Assembly (NCBI GenBank): GCA_038526915.1
Contig: JBCBGF010000002.1
Location: 460,329-524,328 of the forward strand
Length of the DNA stretch: 64,000 nt
Direction: 5' to 3'
Source of the DNA: JBCBGF01 sp038526915
GTDB lineage: Bacteria > Pseudomonadota > Alphaproteobacteria > Rhodobacterales > Rhodobacteraceae
In this document: one piece after another, positions 30,492 through 37,881 of the stretch
Numbering within the stretch: the stretch's first letter is position 1
How the letters are laid out: the number at the start of each line of letters is the position of its first letter
The notes under the pieces: model-generated
Seen by the model: the letters and a program-made list of their open reading frames with translations, nothing else
What the model was told of the DNA's origin: nothing
Databases searched by the model: none
Made by a program: the position numbers and the translations under genes

Positions 30492-32039
30492 ATGGACGGC
30501 GGTCAGACCGACAGCACCGATGACAGCGGGCCGTTCGGGCGCCCGCTCTTTGCCGATCCGTCCGCCCGCGCGCTGTCGCGCGTGGGGGTGGTCGATGTCG
30601 GCTCGAACTCGGTGCGTCTGGTGGTGTTTGACGGTGCCGCCCGCAGCCCCGCCTATTTCTTCAACGAAAAGATTATGTGCGGCTTGGGCGCCGGGCTGGC
30701 CGAAACCGGGCACCTGAACCCCGAAGGCAAGGTCCGCGCGCGGGCTGCGATCAAGCGCTTTCAGCATCTGGCCGAAGGCATGGGTGCGACGCCGCTCACC
30801 GCCGTGGCCACGGCCGCGATGCGCGAGGCCTCTGACGGGCCGGCGTTCCGCGAGGAGATCCTGCGGGAGACCGGCCTGAACCTTTGGGTGATCGATGGCG
30901 ATGAAGAGGCGCGGCTTTCGGCGCAAGGGGTGCTCTTGGGCTGGCCCGGGGCCTATGGCCTTGTGTGCGACATCGGCGGGTCGTCGATGGAACTGGCCGA
31001 ACTGCGCGAGGGGCGCGTGGGCAAGCGGCTGAGCTCGCGCCTGGGCCCCCTGCGGCTCAAGGACATCCCCGGCGGCAAGAAGGGCCTGCGCCACCATATC
31101 CGCGACACGCTGGAAGAGATGCACGCCAAGCTCGGCCCCCAGCCCGACCGGCTGTTTCTGGTGGGCGGGTCGTGGCGTGCGATTGCGCGGATCGATATGG
31201 CGCGGCGCGACTATCCGCTGGCGGTGCTGCACGAATACCGGATGAGCCGGAAATCGGTAATGGAGACGGTGGACTATATCGCCAAAGCCGATCTGGGTGA
31301 GCTGCGGGTGCGTACGGGGCTCGGCGAGGCGCGGATGGCGCTGGTGCCGCTCGCCAGCCAGGTTCTGACCCAGCTCGTGCGCACCTTCCGCCCACGCGAC
31401 ATCGCGGTGTCTAGCTATGGGATCCGCGAAGGGATGCTGTTCGAACAAATGCCCCAGCACCTGCGCGACCGCGATCCGTTGATTGAGGCCTGCCGGTTCT
31501 CAGAGGCTAAGGACGCGCGCATGCCCGGGTTCGGCATGCATCTGTTTGACTTCATCAGCCCGCTGTTCCGCAACGTGCGGCCTGAGAAAATGCGGATCAT
31601 CCAGGCCGCTTGTCTGCTTCATGACGTGAGCTGGCGCGCGCATCCCGACTACCGGCACGAGGTCTGTTTTGACAACGCGACGCGGGCGAACCTGGGCGGG
31701 CTCACGCATCCCGAACGGGTGTTTATCGGGGTGGCCCTGCTCCATCGCTACAAAAACAGCCGCGCGGGATCGCGGTTTGCGCCGCTGTTTGAGTTGTTGA
31801 CCGAGGCGCAACTGGCCGAGGCCGAGGTGCTGGGCAAGGCGATGCGCTTTGGGGCGATGTTCTCGGTCGATACGCCGGAACGGATGGGCGCGTTGAAATG
31901 GCAGCCCAAGAAGCGCGTGCTGGAGATGCATCTGGCGCTGGGGGCTGAGGATCTGTTTGGGGAGGTCGCTGCCGCGCGGTTCCAATCGCTAGCGGCCTCG
32001 CTGAGCGCTGAGCCGGTGATCGTGCGGCCAAAGGGGTGA
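30492..32039 (+). CDS. ppx: Exopolyphosphatase (Ppx/GppA family)
   Basis: A 515-residue enzyme of the actin-like ATPase fold that removes phosphate from polyphosphate ends (or pppGpp). The first phosphate loop is 'VGVVDVGSNSVRLVVFDG' (about residues 33-50) and the second is 'LVCDIGGSSMELAELREGRV' (about 156-175). A C-terminal HD-like helical domain includes 'LLHDVSWRAHPDYRHEVCF'. The first ~30 residues are polar and poorly conserved, as common. It works with ppk upstream on polyphosphate turnover. Confidence 0.93.
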   Translation: MDGGQTDSTDDSGPFGRPLFADPSARALSRVGVVDVGSNSVRLVVFDGAARSPAYFFNEKIMCGLGAGLAETGHLNPEGKVRARAAIKRFQHLAEGMGATPLTAVATAAMREASDGPAFREEILRETGLNLWVIDGDEEARLSAQGVLLGWPGAYGLVCDIGGSSMELAELREGRVGKRLSSRLGPLRLKDIPGGKKGLRHHIRDTLEEMHAKLGPQPDRLFLVGGSWRAIARIDMARRDYPLAVLHEYRMSRKSVMETVDYIAKADLGELRVRTGLGEARMALVPLASQVLTQLVRTFRPRDIAVSSYGIREGMLFEQMPQHLRDRDPLIEACRFSEAKDARMPGFGMHLFDFISPLFRNVRPEKMRIIQAACLLHDVSWRAHPDYRHEVCFDNATRANLGGLTHPERVFIGVALLHRYKNSRAGSRFAPLFELLTEAQLAEAEVLGKAMRFGAMFSVDTPERMGALKWQPKKRVLEMHLALGAEDLFGEVAAARFQSLAASLSAEPVIVRPKG

Positions 32040-32049
32040 CCGGCAGCAC

Positions 32050-32934
32050 TTAGCCCGCGATCGCCTGCCCCATCGCGCGACCGGACTGGAACGCATCCTG
32101 GGCCGAGGTGCCCAATGCCCAGTCGCCGCCAAACAGCAAACGCCCGCCCTGGGCCTTTAGAAACGGGACGCCAAGCGGCACCTGCGTGCGGGCATAGCGC
32201 CAGCGGTGCACTGCCACGTGGCGCGTCAGGGGCAGCGGGGCCAGGAGGCTGGAGAGCTGGGCCGCGATCTCATCGCGGGGGCGTTCGAGGTTGTCGCGGC
32301 TCCACTCTTGGCTGGCATGCGCCACCCAGGTGCAGGGGTCCGAGGGGCGGCCCGGTTTAGCGCTGTTGTGGATCAGCGTCTCGATCGGTGCGGGGGGCGT
32401 CGCGGGCGGGGTGACGATCTCTTGAAACACCATCAACAGCGTCCAGACCGGCGCCATCACGACGCCCGCCAGCGCCTGATCGGCGGCGGGTAGATCGCGC
32501 GTCAGCCGGCGGGCCTGGGCGGCGGGAATGGTGGAGATCACATGGCTGAACGGACCATGACCCCGCCCCGCCTGGTCGATCAGGGTCAGGCGCGATCCGG
32601 TATCGGCGAGGCCCATGATCTCTGTCCCCGTCTCGACCTCCAGCCCGTCGGCCATGGTCTTGACCAGGCCCGACATGCCCGGCTGGCCGACAAAGCCCCA
32701 GGTGGGATCCTGCACTCCACCGGCCCCGGCCAGCGCCGCGGCAAAGGCCGGATCGTCCGCATGAACGCCCGGTGCCCCGTGATCGAGCGCAAAGCCCGGG
32801 CCACGCCGCGTGGCAAGCCGCCCGCCCAAACCGCGGCTTTTGTCGAAGATGCGCACAGACCATCCCGCCGCCGCCACCGTGCGCGCCGCCGTGATCCCGG
32901 CCATGCCGGCCCCGATGATTGCAATATCGTCCAT
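32050..32934 (-). CDS. FAD-dependent amine-oxidase/renalase-like oxidoreductase
   Basis: A 294-residue flavoprotein. The N-terminal dinucleotide fold 'DIAIIGAGMAGITAARTVAAAGWSVRIFDKSRGLGGRLATRR' has the GxGxxG and the downstream GGR of amine-oxidase-type enzymes, and 'FGGDWALGTSAQDAFQSGRAMGQAI' near the end is the second FAD contact. Short size and 'ALDHGAP' resemble renalase-like proteins. The substrate is unknown. It ends close to the convergent ppx and is divergent from the lipase gene. Confidence 0.88.
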   Translation of the reverse strand: MDDIAIIGAGMAGITAARTVAAAGWSVRIFDKSRGLGGRLATRRGPGFALDHGAPGVHADDPAFAAALAGAGGVQDPTWGFVGQPGMSGLVKTMADGLEVETGTEIMGLADTGSRLTLIDQAGRGHGPFSHVISTIPAAQARRLTRDLPAADQALAGVVMAPVWTLLMVFQEIVTPPATPPAPIETLIHNSAKPGRPSDPCTWVAHASQEWSRDNLERPRDEIAAQLSSLLAPLPLTRHVAVHRWRYARTQVPLGVPFLKAQGGRLLFGGDWALGTSAQDAFQSGRAMGQAIAG

Positions 32935-33047
32935 CTCGTCGCGGTTTTCGCCTCGTTACCAGGCATATAGGGCAATGCTGCAGCGCGGCGAGGCGGTTCC
33001 GCGACGTTTTGCTCGCACCCGCGCGCGGCCGCGCCTACATAGAGGCT

Positions 33048-33776
33048 ATGATCTGGCGTGTGTTGGCTTTGTGTTTCTTGTGTGCTCTCCCGGTCGCGGC
33101 GCGGGCCGACTGTGTCGTGCTGATGCACGGGCTGGCGCGCACGGCGACGTCGATGACGTTCCTGCAACAAGCGCTTGAGGCCGAAGGCTATCGCACGATC
33201 AACCGCACCTATCCGTCGACCGAGCGGTCCTTCACCGATTTGGTGGAAACCGCGGTTCCCGCGTCCGTTGCCGAATGCGGGGCTGAGCGGGTGCATTTCG
33301 TCACCCATTCGATGGGCGGGATCCTGGTCAGGGCCTGGCTTGAGACGCACCGCCCCCCGGTGATGGGCCGCGTCGTGATGCTGGCGCCGCCCAATCAGGG
33401 ATCGGAACTGGTGGATGTGTTCGGCGATCTGGAAGCCTTTGCCTGGCTGAACGGCCCCGCAGGGCTGGCGCTGGGCACGGGGCCTGGCAGCGCGCCGAAC
33501 CAGGTGGGGCTGCCTGATGTGGATATCGGCGTGATTGCCGGGAACCGGTCGCTGAACCCGATCTATTCGGGGATCATCGAAGGGCCCGATGATGGAAAGG
33601 TATCGGTGGAGAGCACCCGCCTGCCCGGGCTGACCGATCACATCGTTCTGCCCGCCACGCACACGTTCATCATGAACGATCCGCTGGTAATGGCGCAGGT
33701 GAAGGTGTTTTTGACCGATGGCGCGTTCGACCACGATCTGACCTTTGCCGATCTGGTGCGGGACTTCTTCGAATAG
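33048..33776 (+). CDS. Exported alpha/beta-hydrolase (lipase-like)
   Basis: A 242-residue protein with a signal peptide (residues 1-20, ARA). It shows the oxyanion segment 'VVLMHGLARTATSM' and the nucleophile elbow 'THSMGG' with S88, then 'MLAPPNQGSELVD', and a late His in 'LPATHTFIM' that completes the triad. It resembles secreted lipase/esterase or PGAP1-like hydrolases. ATG 33048 starts the signal peptide; the frame is open upstream but not protein-like. Substrate not predicted. Confidence 0.85.
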   Translation: MIWRVLALCFLCALPVAARADCVVLMHGLARTATSMTFLQQALEAEGYRTINRTYPSTERSFTDLVETAVPASVAECGAERVHFVTHSMGGILVRAWLETHRPPVMGRVVMLAPPNQGSELVDVFGDLEAFAWLNGPAGLALGTGPGSAPNQVGLPDVDIGVIAGNRSLNPIYSGIIEGPDDGKVSVESTRLPGLTDHIVLPATHTFIMNDPLVMAQVKVFLTDGAFDHDLTFADLVRDFFE

Positions 33777-33788
33777 GGCCTCGTCAGG

Positions 33789-34136
33789 TTAGCTCTGGCT
33801 ACGCTCAACAGCGGTCTTCACCATCCGGTCCCCGATCTCCAACAGACGGCCGGTTTCGTCGGAATACTGCGCGAGCGAGCGTTCCACGAACTCCACCTGG
33901 ACCGCGCGCAGGGCGTCGAGATCGGTGCAGGCAAAGATCCGGCGTTGGGTTTCCAGATCATGCTCCAGCCGCCGGGCCATGAAGCCCACAGCCTCTGACC
34001 CCATCTCGTTCAGCGCGCCCGCAAAGGCCGAGCCCATGGCCGCCAGCGTGCCGAAGCCTGCGGCCTGCAGATCGGTCAGCGCGTCCAGGGCCGCGGTGTC
34101 GGGGCCGGTTTTGTCCAAGTCCTTGTCGCCGGGCAT
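33789..34136 (-). CDS. Phasin-family protein
   Basis: A 115-residue, highly helical, amphipathic protein: 'ALDALTDLQAAGFGTLAAMGSAFAGALNEMGSEAVGFMARRLEHDLETQRRIFACTDLDALRAVQVEFVERSLAQYSDETGRLLEIGDRM'. This pattern fits phasins, which coat polyhydroxyalkanoate granules and control their size. I took ATG 34136; an upstream in-frame start would add 28 residues with a basic leader. No PHA synthase is in this window. The upstream region carries TGC-rich and CAAGCGCTTG palindromes. Confidence 0.82.
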   Translation of the reverse strand: MPGDKDLDKTGPDTAALDALTDLQAAGFGTLAAMGSAFAGALNEMGSEAVGFMARRLEHDLETQRRIFACTDLDALRAVQVEFVERSLAQYSDETGRLLEIGDRMVKTAVERSQS

Positions 34137-34160
34137 GCGGCGTCTCCATCTTGCGTTTTT

Positions 34161-34171
34161 CTGCTTTGCGG
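34161..34171. promoter_or_regulatory. Possible PhaR-like site upstream of phasin
   Basis: CTGC-TTT-GCGG matches the CTGC-N3-GCAG pattern described for PhaR (the PHA granule repressor) at all but one position, 25 bp before the phasin start. Confidence 0.35.
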
Positions 34172-34184
34172 CATGAAAGAAACC

Positions 34185-34213
34185 GCAAGCGCTTGCAGGC
34201 GTCAAGCGCTTGA
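34185..34213. promoter_or_regulatory. Twin CAAGCGCTTG palindromes between phasin and TSUP genes
   Basis: GCAAGCGCTTGC (34185-34196) and TCAAGCGCTTGA (34202-34213) are two perfect 12-bp palindromes sharing a 10-bp core, with centres 17 bp apart. The CGCT-centred form is typical of LacI-family sites. They could serve either divergent gene. Confidence 0.45.
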
Positions 34214-34293
34214 TCGGCATTGCCTTTGTGCGTGCGCCCCGCTAGGGCTGCGCCGTCCTGACGCCGAGGCCCGCCATTCCCGACCTGCTGACA

Positions 34294-35031
34294 GTGCTGA
34301 TCACCTTCCTGGCCGGGTTTCTGGGCGGGTCGGTGAATGTTGCCGCGGGCGGGGCGAAGCTGTTTGTGTTCCCGATCCTCCTGGCGACGGGCCTGTCCCC
34401 GGTGGCGGCGGCGGCGACCGCGACGGTGGGCCTGTGGCCCGCGCAACTGCCCGGTGTGTTCATCGTGCGCAAGGGCGACGATGTGCTGGACCGGTCACTG
34501 GTCGTGGGCGGGATCCTGGCAGCCCTTGGGGGGGCTGCGGGGGGCCTCGCGCTCGTGAGTTTTGGCGAGGCGTCTTTTGTGCGGCTGATCCCGGTGTTTT
34601 TGATCATCGCCGTTGGCGCGATCCTGCTCGGCGAAAAGCTCGGCACCTTTGGCCAGCGCCTGCAGGGGCGGCCCGGATCGGGGTTGATCGCGCCGGTGCT
34701 GATCCTCGCCTGCGGGGTCTATGCGGGGTATTTCGGGGCGGGGCTTGGTTTTATGCTGATCGCGACGATCCTGATGTCGGGCGAGACGCGGATCCACGCG
34801 GCCAATGCCAAGAAGAACTTCTATTCGGTCTGTGCGGCCACATCCGCCGTGATCCCGCTGAGCCTGTCGGGCGTGGTGGATTGGGCGGCGGCGGCGCTGG
34901 TGCTGGTGGGCGGTTTGTTAGGCGGGTATATCGGGGCGAAGCTCTTGACGCGGGTGCCGCCCCTTGCCTTGCGCATTGGGGTGTCTGTCGCAGGCACCGC
35001 GATGGTGATCGTGTTCCTGAGCCGGGGCTGA
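34294..35031 (+). CDS. TSUP-family membrane permease (TauE/SafE-like)
   Basis: A 245-residue membrane protein with about eight helices. The two-repeat TSUP pattern is seen in 'LAGFLGGSVNVAAGGAKLFVFPILLATGLSPVAAAATATVGLWPAQL' and 'GVYAGYFGAGLGFMLIATILMS...INAANAKKNF'-like segments. Members export sulfite or organosulfonate-related anions; the substrate is not known here. The first standard start is GTG at 34294, but relatives usually begin with 'MPDLLTVLITF', which would require the ATT codon at 34276, so the true start may be non-canonical. Confidence 0.85.
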   Translation: MLITFLAGFLGGSVNVAAGGAKLFVFPILLATGLSPVAAAATATVGLWPAQLPGVFIVRKGDDVLDRSLVVGGILAALGGAAGGLALVSFGEASFVRLIPVFLIIAVGAILLGEKLGTFGQRLQGRPGSGLIAPVLILACGVYAGYFGAGLGFMLIATILMSGETRIHAANAKKNFYSVCAATSAVIPLSLSGVVDWAAAALVLVGGLLGGYIGAKLLTRVPPLALRIGVSVAGTAMVIVFLSRG

Positions 35032-35048
35032 GCGTCGGGCGCAGGTCC

Positions 35049-35591
35049 CTACCCGGCCAGCGCCTTGCCCAGTCGCGGCAGTCGCGCGCGTTTCAAAAGA
35101 CCTCGCAGCGGCAGATCCTGGCCTGACAGGCGGCAGGCGGTGGCGTGGACGTCCGTCACCACGCGGCGCAGATCGGCGGGCTGCGCGGCCAGCGCCTCGG
35201 TCAGAAAGCCATCGGGGTCGCGGCGCAGGATGCCATGGGCCGCAAGCGTGCGGGTGGGAAAATCGGCGCGGTTCATCGTCAAAAGCTCATCCGCCCCGCC
35301 ATCGATCGCTGCGGCCAGGACGTGGATGTCGTTTGGGTCGGGCAGATGCAGCGTGGCCTCGGTCTCCGGGGATACCGCCACCTCGGCGTCGGGCCACCGG
35401 GCGCGGAGGAGCGCGATTTCGCCCCGCGCAATGGGCTCTTGCGCGGGATCGCGGCGGGCGGCGGCGCGGGCCCATTCTTCGAGGATCCGCGCGGACCAGA
35501 GCGGCGTGAAGTAACCCGTGGCCGCCACGCCGAGTGTGATCTCGCGCAGGACGGTTGGGTAAAGGACATTGGCGTCGATCAGCACCTTCAT
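35049..35591 (-). CDS. PIN-domain protein (RSP_2648 type)
   Basis: A 180-residue protein with a PIN nuclease fold: 'MKVLIDANVLYPTVLREITL' supplies the first acidic residue, 'EEWARAA' the second, and 'PDPNDIHVLAAAIDGGADELLTMNRADFP' the remaining Asp residues. It resembles the RSP_2648 family found in Rhodobacterales. No antitoxin-like partner precedes it; instead its ATG overlaps the stop of an RlmI-like methyltransferase (ATGA). A chromosomal RNA-processing role seems as likely as a toxin role. Confidence 0.8.
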   Translation of the reverse strand: MKVLIDANVLYPTVLREITLGVAATGYFTPLWSARILEEWARAAARRDPAQEPIARGEIALLRARWPDAEVAVSPETEATLHLPDPNDIHVLAAAIDGGADELLTMNRADFPTRTLAAHGILRRDPDGFLTEALAAQPADLRRVVTDVHATACRLSGQDLPLRGLLKRARLPRLGKALAG

Positions 35592-36787
35592 TGCGGTAGC
35601 CGGAAGAACAGCGCCTTGAGATAGGCGCTTTCGGCCAGGTGGGGATGCTGGGGGTGATCGGGTCCGGCGAAGCCTGTGTGGATCAGTTGCGCCTGCCGCC
35701 CTGCCCGGCCAATGCCGCGGAGGGAGGCCGCGCGGAAACTGGCGAGGTCGGCGGCGTGGCTGCACGAGCAGAGGACGAGGTAGCCGCCGGGGGTGACGAG
35801 TTGCGCGGCGAGGCGGGCGGTGCGTTCATAGGCGCGTAACCCCTTGTCGAGCGCGGGTTTTGAGGGGGCGAAGGCGGGCGGATCGCAGATGACGAGGTCG
35901 AAGCGGGTGGCCTCAGTCGCCAGCGCTTCGAGGGTTGCGAAGGCATCGCCCTGGCGGGTGGTGAAGCGGTCGGCATGGCCGCTGGCCTTCGCGCCTGCTT
36001 CCGCGAGTGCGAGTGCCGGGGCGGAGGCGTCGACGGCCAGGGCAGATGTTGCGCCGCCTGCAAGGGCGGCCAGCGCGAAGCCGCCGACATGGGAAAAGAC
36101 GTCCAGAACGCTGGCCCCTTCGGCCAGACGCGCAGCGAAGGCGTGGTTGGGGCGTTGATCGAAGAAGAGGCCGGTTTTCTGGCCCCCGGTCAGATCGGCC
36201 AGATAGGTCGCGCCATTCATAGGCACCGGGATCGCGTCTGGGCTGTCGCCGACGAGGATCTGGTTCTGATCATCGAGCCCCTCCAACGACCGCGCGCGAC
36301 CGCTGGCGTTTTTGATGACCGTTCGGACGCCGGTGACGTCAGCGAGGGCCGTTGCAATCAGATCGAGATGGGTGTCGGCCCAGGCGGCGTTGGGCTGGAT
36401 CACCGCTGCATCGCCGAAGCGATCGATGATCACGCCCGGCAGGCCATCGGCCTCGGCATGGATGAGGCGGTAGAAGGGATCGGGGAAGAGGCGCGTGCGC
36501 AGGGCGAGCGCGGTGGCGAGCCGTTGGCGCAACCACTCGGTATCGACCACCGCGTCTGCGTCGCGGTCGAGCATGCGGGCGGCGATCTTGGAGCCGGTGT
36601 TGACGGCGACCAGGCCCAGGGGCCGGCGATCGGCATCTTGCAGCACGGCCAGACTGCCTGGCTGAATGGCGCGGCTGCGGCGGTCGAGGACCAGTTGGTT
36701 GGCATAGACCCATGGGGCCCCACGCCGGATCGGGCGCGGGTCGGTCTTGGGGAGCAGGCGAAGGATCGGGCGGTCCGGCAGTGTCAT
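35588..36787 (-). CDS. RlmI-like 23S rRNA (cytosine-5) methyltransferase
   Basis: A 399-residue class I SAM-dependent methyltransferase with an N-terminal PUA-like part ('PRPIRRGAPWVYANQLVLD') and a C-terminal Rossmann domain: 'KTGLFFDQRPNHAFAARLAEGASVLDVFSHVGGFALAALAGGA' (SAM motif I) and 'FDLVICDPPAFAPSKPALDKGLRAYERTARLAAQLVTPGGYLVLCSCSHA' (motif IV 'DPPAF' and a Cys motif). Length and motifs match RlmI, which makes m5C1962 in 23S rRNA. Exact target not proven. Coupled to the PIN gene downstream. Confidence 0.87.
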   Translation of the reverse strand: MTLPDRPILRLLPKTDPRPIRRGAPWVYANQLVLDRRSRAIQPGSLAVLQDADRRPLGLVAVNTGSKIAARMLDRDADAVVDTEWLRQRLATALALRTRLFPDPFYRLIHAEADGLPGVIIDRFGDAAVIQPNAAWADTHLDLIATALADVTGVRTVIKNASGRARSLEGLDDQNQILVGDSPDAIPVPMNGATYLADLTGGQKTGLFFDQRPNHAFAARLAEGASVLDVFSHVGGFALAALAGGATSALAVDASAPALALAEAGAKASGHADRFTTRQGDAFATLEALATEATRFDLVICDPPAFAPSKPALDKGLRAYERTARLAAQLVTPGGYLVLCSCSHAADLASFRAASLRGIGRAGRQAQLIHTGFAGPDHPQHPHLAESAYLKALFFRLPQ

Positions 36788-36809
36788 TCCCCGCCGGTAG
36801 CGCAAAACG

Positions 36810-37418
36810 TCAGGGCGTGAAACCCGCGCCCCCCACAGGGCCCATCAATTCCGCCTGGAACACACCGGCGAGATGTTCGGTCAGGCGCACTTTGGGGACA
36901 TCGCCCGACAGGTTGGCCTCGACCGCGCGTGCGCCGCCATAGCCCCGGAGCGCCGCGTTGATTTCGCGCGGCGGTTCGATCACCGCGCCCGTTGCGGCAT
37001 CGGTGACCGACATAAGAAGGTCGATATCGTGGACGCCACCCACGCTGTAGCGCGCGCGTTCGGTGAGGGCGTGGAACATCACGACCTCGATGTTGAGTGC
37101 TACCTCGCGCGCGCCCGCAAAGCCCTCGGTCCCGCGTTCGGCGGCGGTTTGCAGGACGGCGGCGATTTGTTCCCGGCGGTCGCCCGGCGGGTCTTCGCGC
37201 CAGACGATGTCGGCGCGCGGGAAATAGCTGTGCGCCTCGGACACGGTCAGGGTTTCTGGGACGACGACGTTGATGTCGGCGACAGTGTAATCGCGGGGGT
37301 TTGACACCGCCTCAGCGCTGACAAGCGGGGCCACGTCATTCGCGATCTGCCCGAAGTTTCCGCAGCCAGCGACACCAAGCGCGGCGACACATGCCGCGAC
37401 CATCTTGATCGTCCCCAT
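36810..37418 (-). CDS. Lipoprotein of unknown function (DUF6778-like)
   Basis: A 202-residue protein with a lipobox 'LGVAGC' (Cys about residue 19), so it is a membrane-anchored lipoprotein. The mature part begins 'GNFGQIANDVAPLVSAEAVSNPRDYTVADINVVVPETLTVSEAHSYFPRADIVWREDPPGDRREQIAAVLQTAAERGTEGFAG', like the DUF6778 lipoproteins seen in Rhodobacterales. ATG 37418 has AAGGA 8 bp upstream. Function unknown. Confidence 0.75.
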   Translation of the reverse strand: MGTIKMVAACVAALGVAGCGNFGQIANDVAPLVSAEAVSNPRDYTVADINVVVPETLTVSEAHSYFPRADIVWREDPPGDRREQIAAVLQTAAERGTEGFAGAREVALNIEVVMFHALTERARYSVGGVHDIDLLMSVTDAATGAVIEPPREINAALRGYGGARAVEANLSGDVPKVRLTEHLAGVFQAELMGPVGGAGFTP

Positions 37419-37475
37419 CGTCTGTTCCTTGTCCTGCCCGGTTTTTGTGTGGCGCGCAGGATAAGCTGAAAAAGC

Positions 37476-37504
37476 GAAAATCCCAGAGTATGCCTGGGAT
37501 TTTC
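37476..37504. terminator. Bidirectional terminator upstream of the lipoprotein gene
   Basis: A perfect 11-bp stem GAAAATCCCAG/CTGGGATTTTC with a 7-base loop. The A and T runs on either side suit termination of the minus-strand gene at 37532 and possibly of plus-strand transcripts. Confidence 0.75.
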
Positions 37505-37531
37505 TAAAGAATGGAAACAATTTTGCCGCTG

Positions 37532-37714
37532 TCAGGCGGTGCGGCGGCCCGCCAGGCTCAGGTGCGACCGGAGCCACGCGCCCATGGCGGCAAACCCGTC
37601 GCGGATCACCTTGGCCCGCAGGCGGCGCGCGTCTTGTTCGATTTGATTGAGATCGATGTCGTGGATGTCGAAGTCGGTTTGCATCTGTGCTATCCTCTGC
37701 TCGAGTGATGTCAT
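37532..37714 (-). CDS. Small basic protein (RSP_7527-like)
   Basis: A 60-residue protein: a charged helical N-terminus ('SLEQRIAQMQTDFDIHDIDLNQIEQDARRLRAKVIRDGFAAMGAWLRSHL'), with Arg/Lys-rich helices and a hydrophobic face. It resembles the short RSP_7527-type proteins of Rhodobacterales, of unknown function. I took ATG 37714, which follows GGAGG closely; a TTG at 37756 would add 14 residues. It lies just after the divergent edd promoter region. Confidence 0.6.
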   Translation of the reverse strand: MTSLEQRIAQMQTDFDIHDIDLNQIEQDARRLRAKVIRDGFAAMGAWLRSHLSLAGRRTA

Positions 37715-37824
37715 CTCCTCCACTGTTCCAAGAGTTAGGTCAGCATCCCTGTCCAAGGTAGCGCAATCATTGCAAAGCCGTTATGCGCCATCGGAAACCC
37801 CGGTTGCCAAAACCTGAACGGATG

Positions 37825-37838
37825 TGTTAGCGCTAACA
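37825..37838. promoter_or_regulatory. Perfect LacI-type palindrome TGTTAGCGCTAACA upstream of edd
   Basis: A 14-bp perfect palindrome centred 50 bp before the edd ATG. The sequence form is typical of LacI/GntR (gluconate repressor) operators, which fits control of a gluconate/Entner-Doudoroff operon. Confidence 0.6.
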
Positions 37839-37881
37839 TAAAGCATTAGCCCCTCCCAACACTTTGCCAAAGGACCCCCCC

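Noticed and set aside
35049..35591. Type II toxin-antitoxin pair with the PIN protein
   Set aside because: No small antitoxin-like gene is adjacent; the upstream coupled gene is an rRNA methyltransferase-like enzyme.
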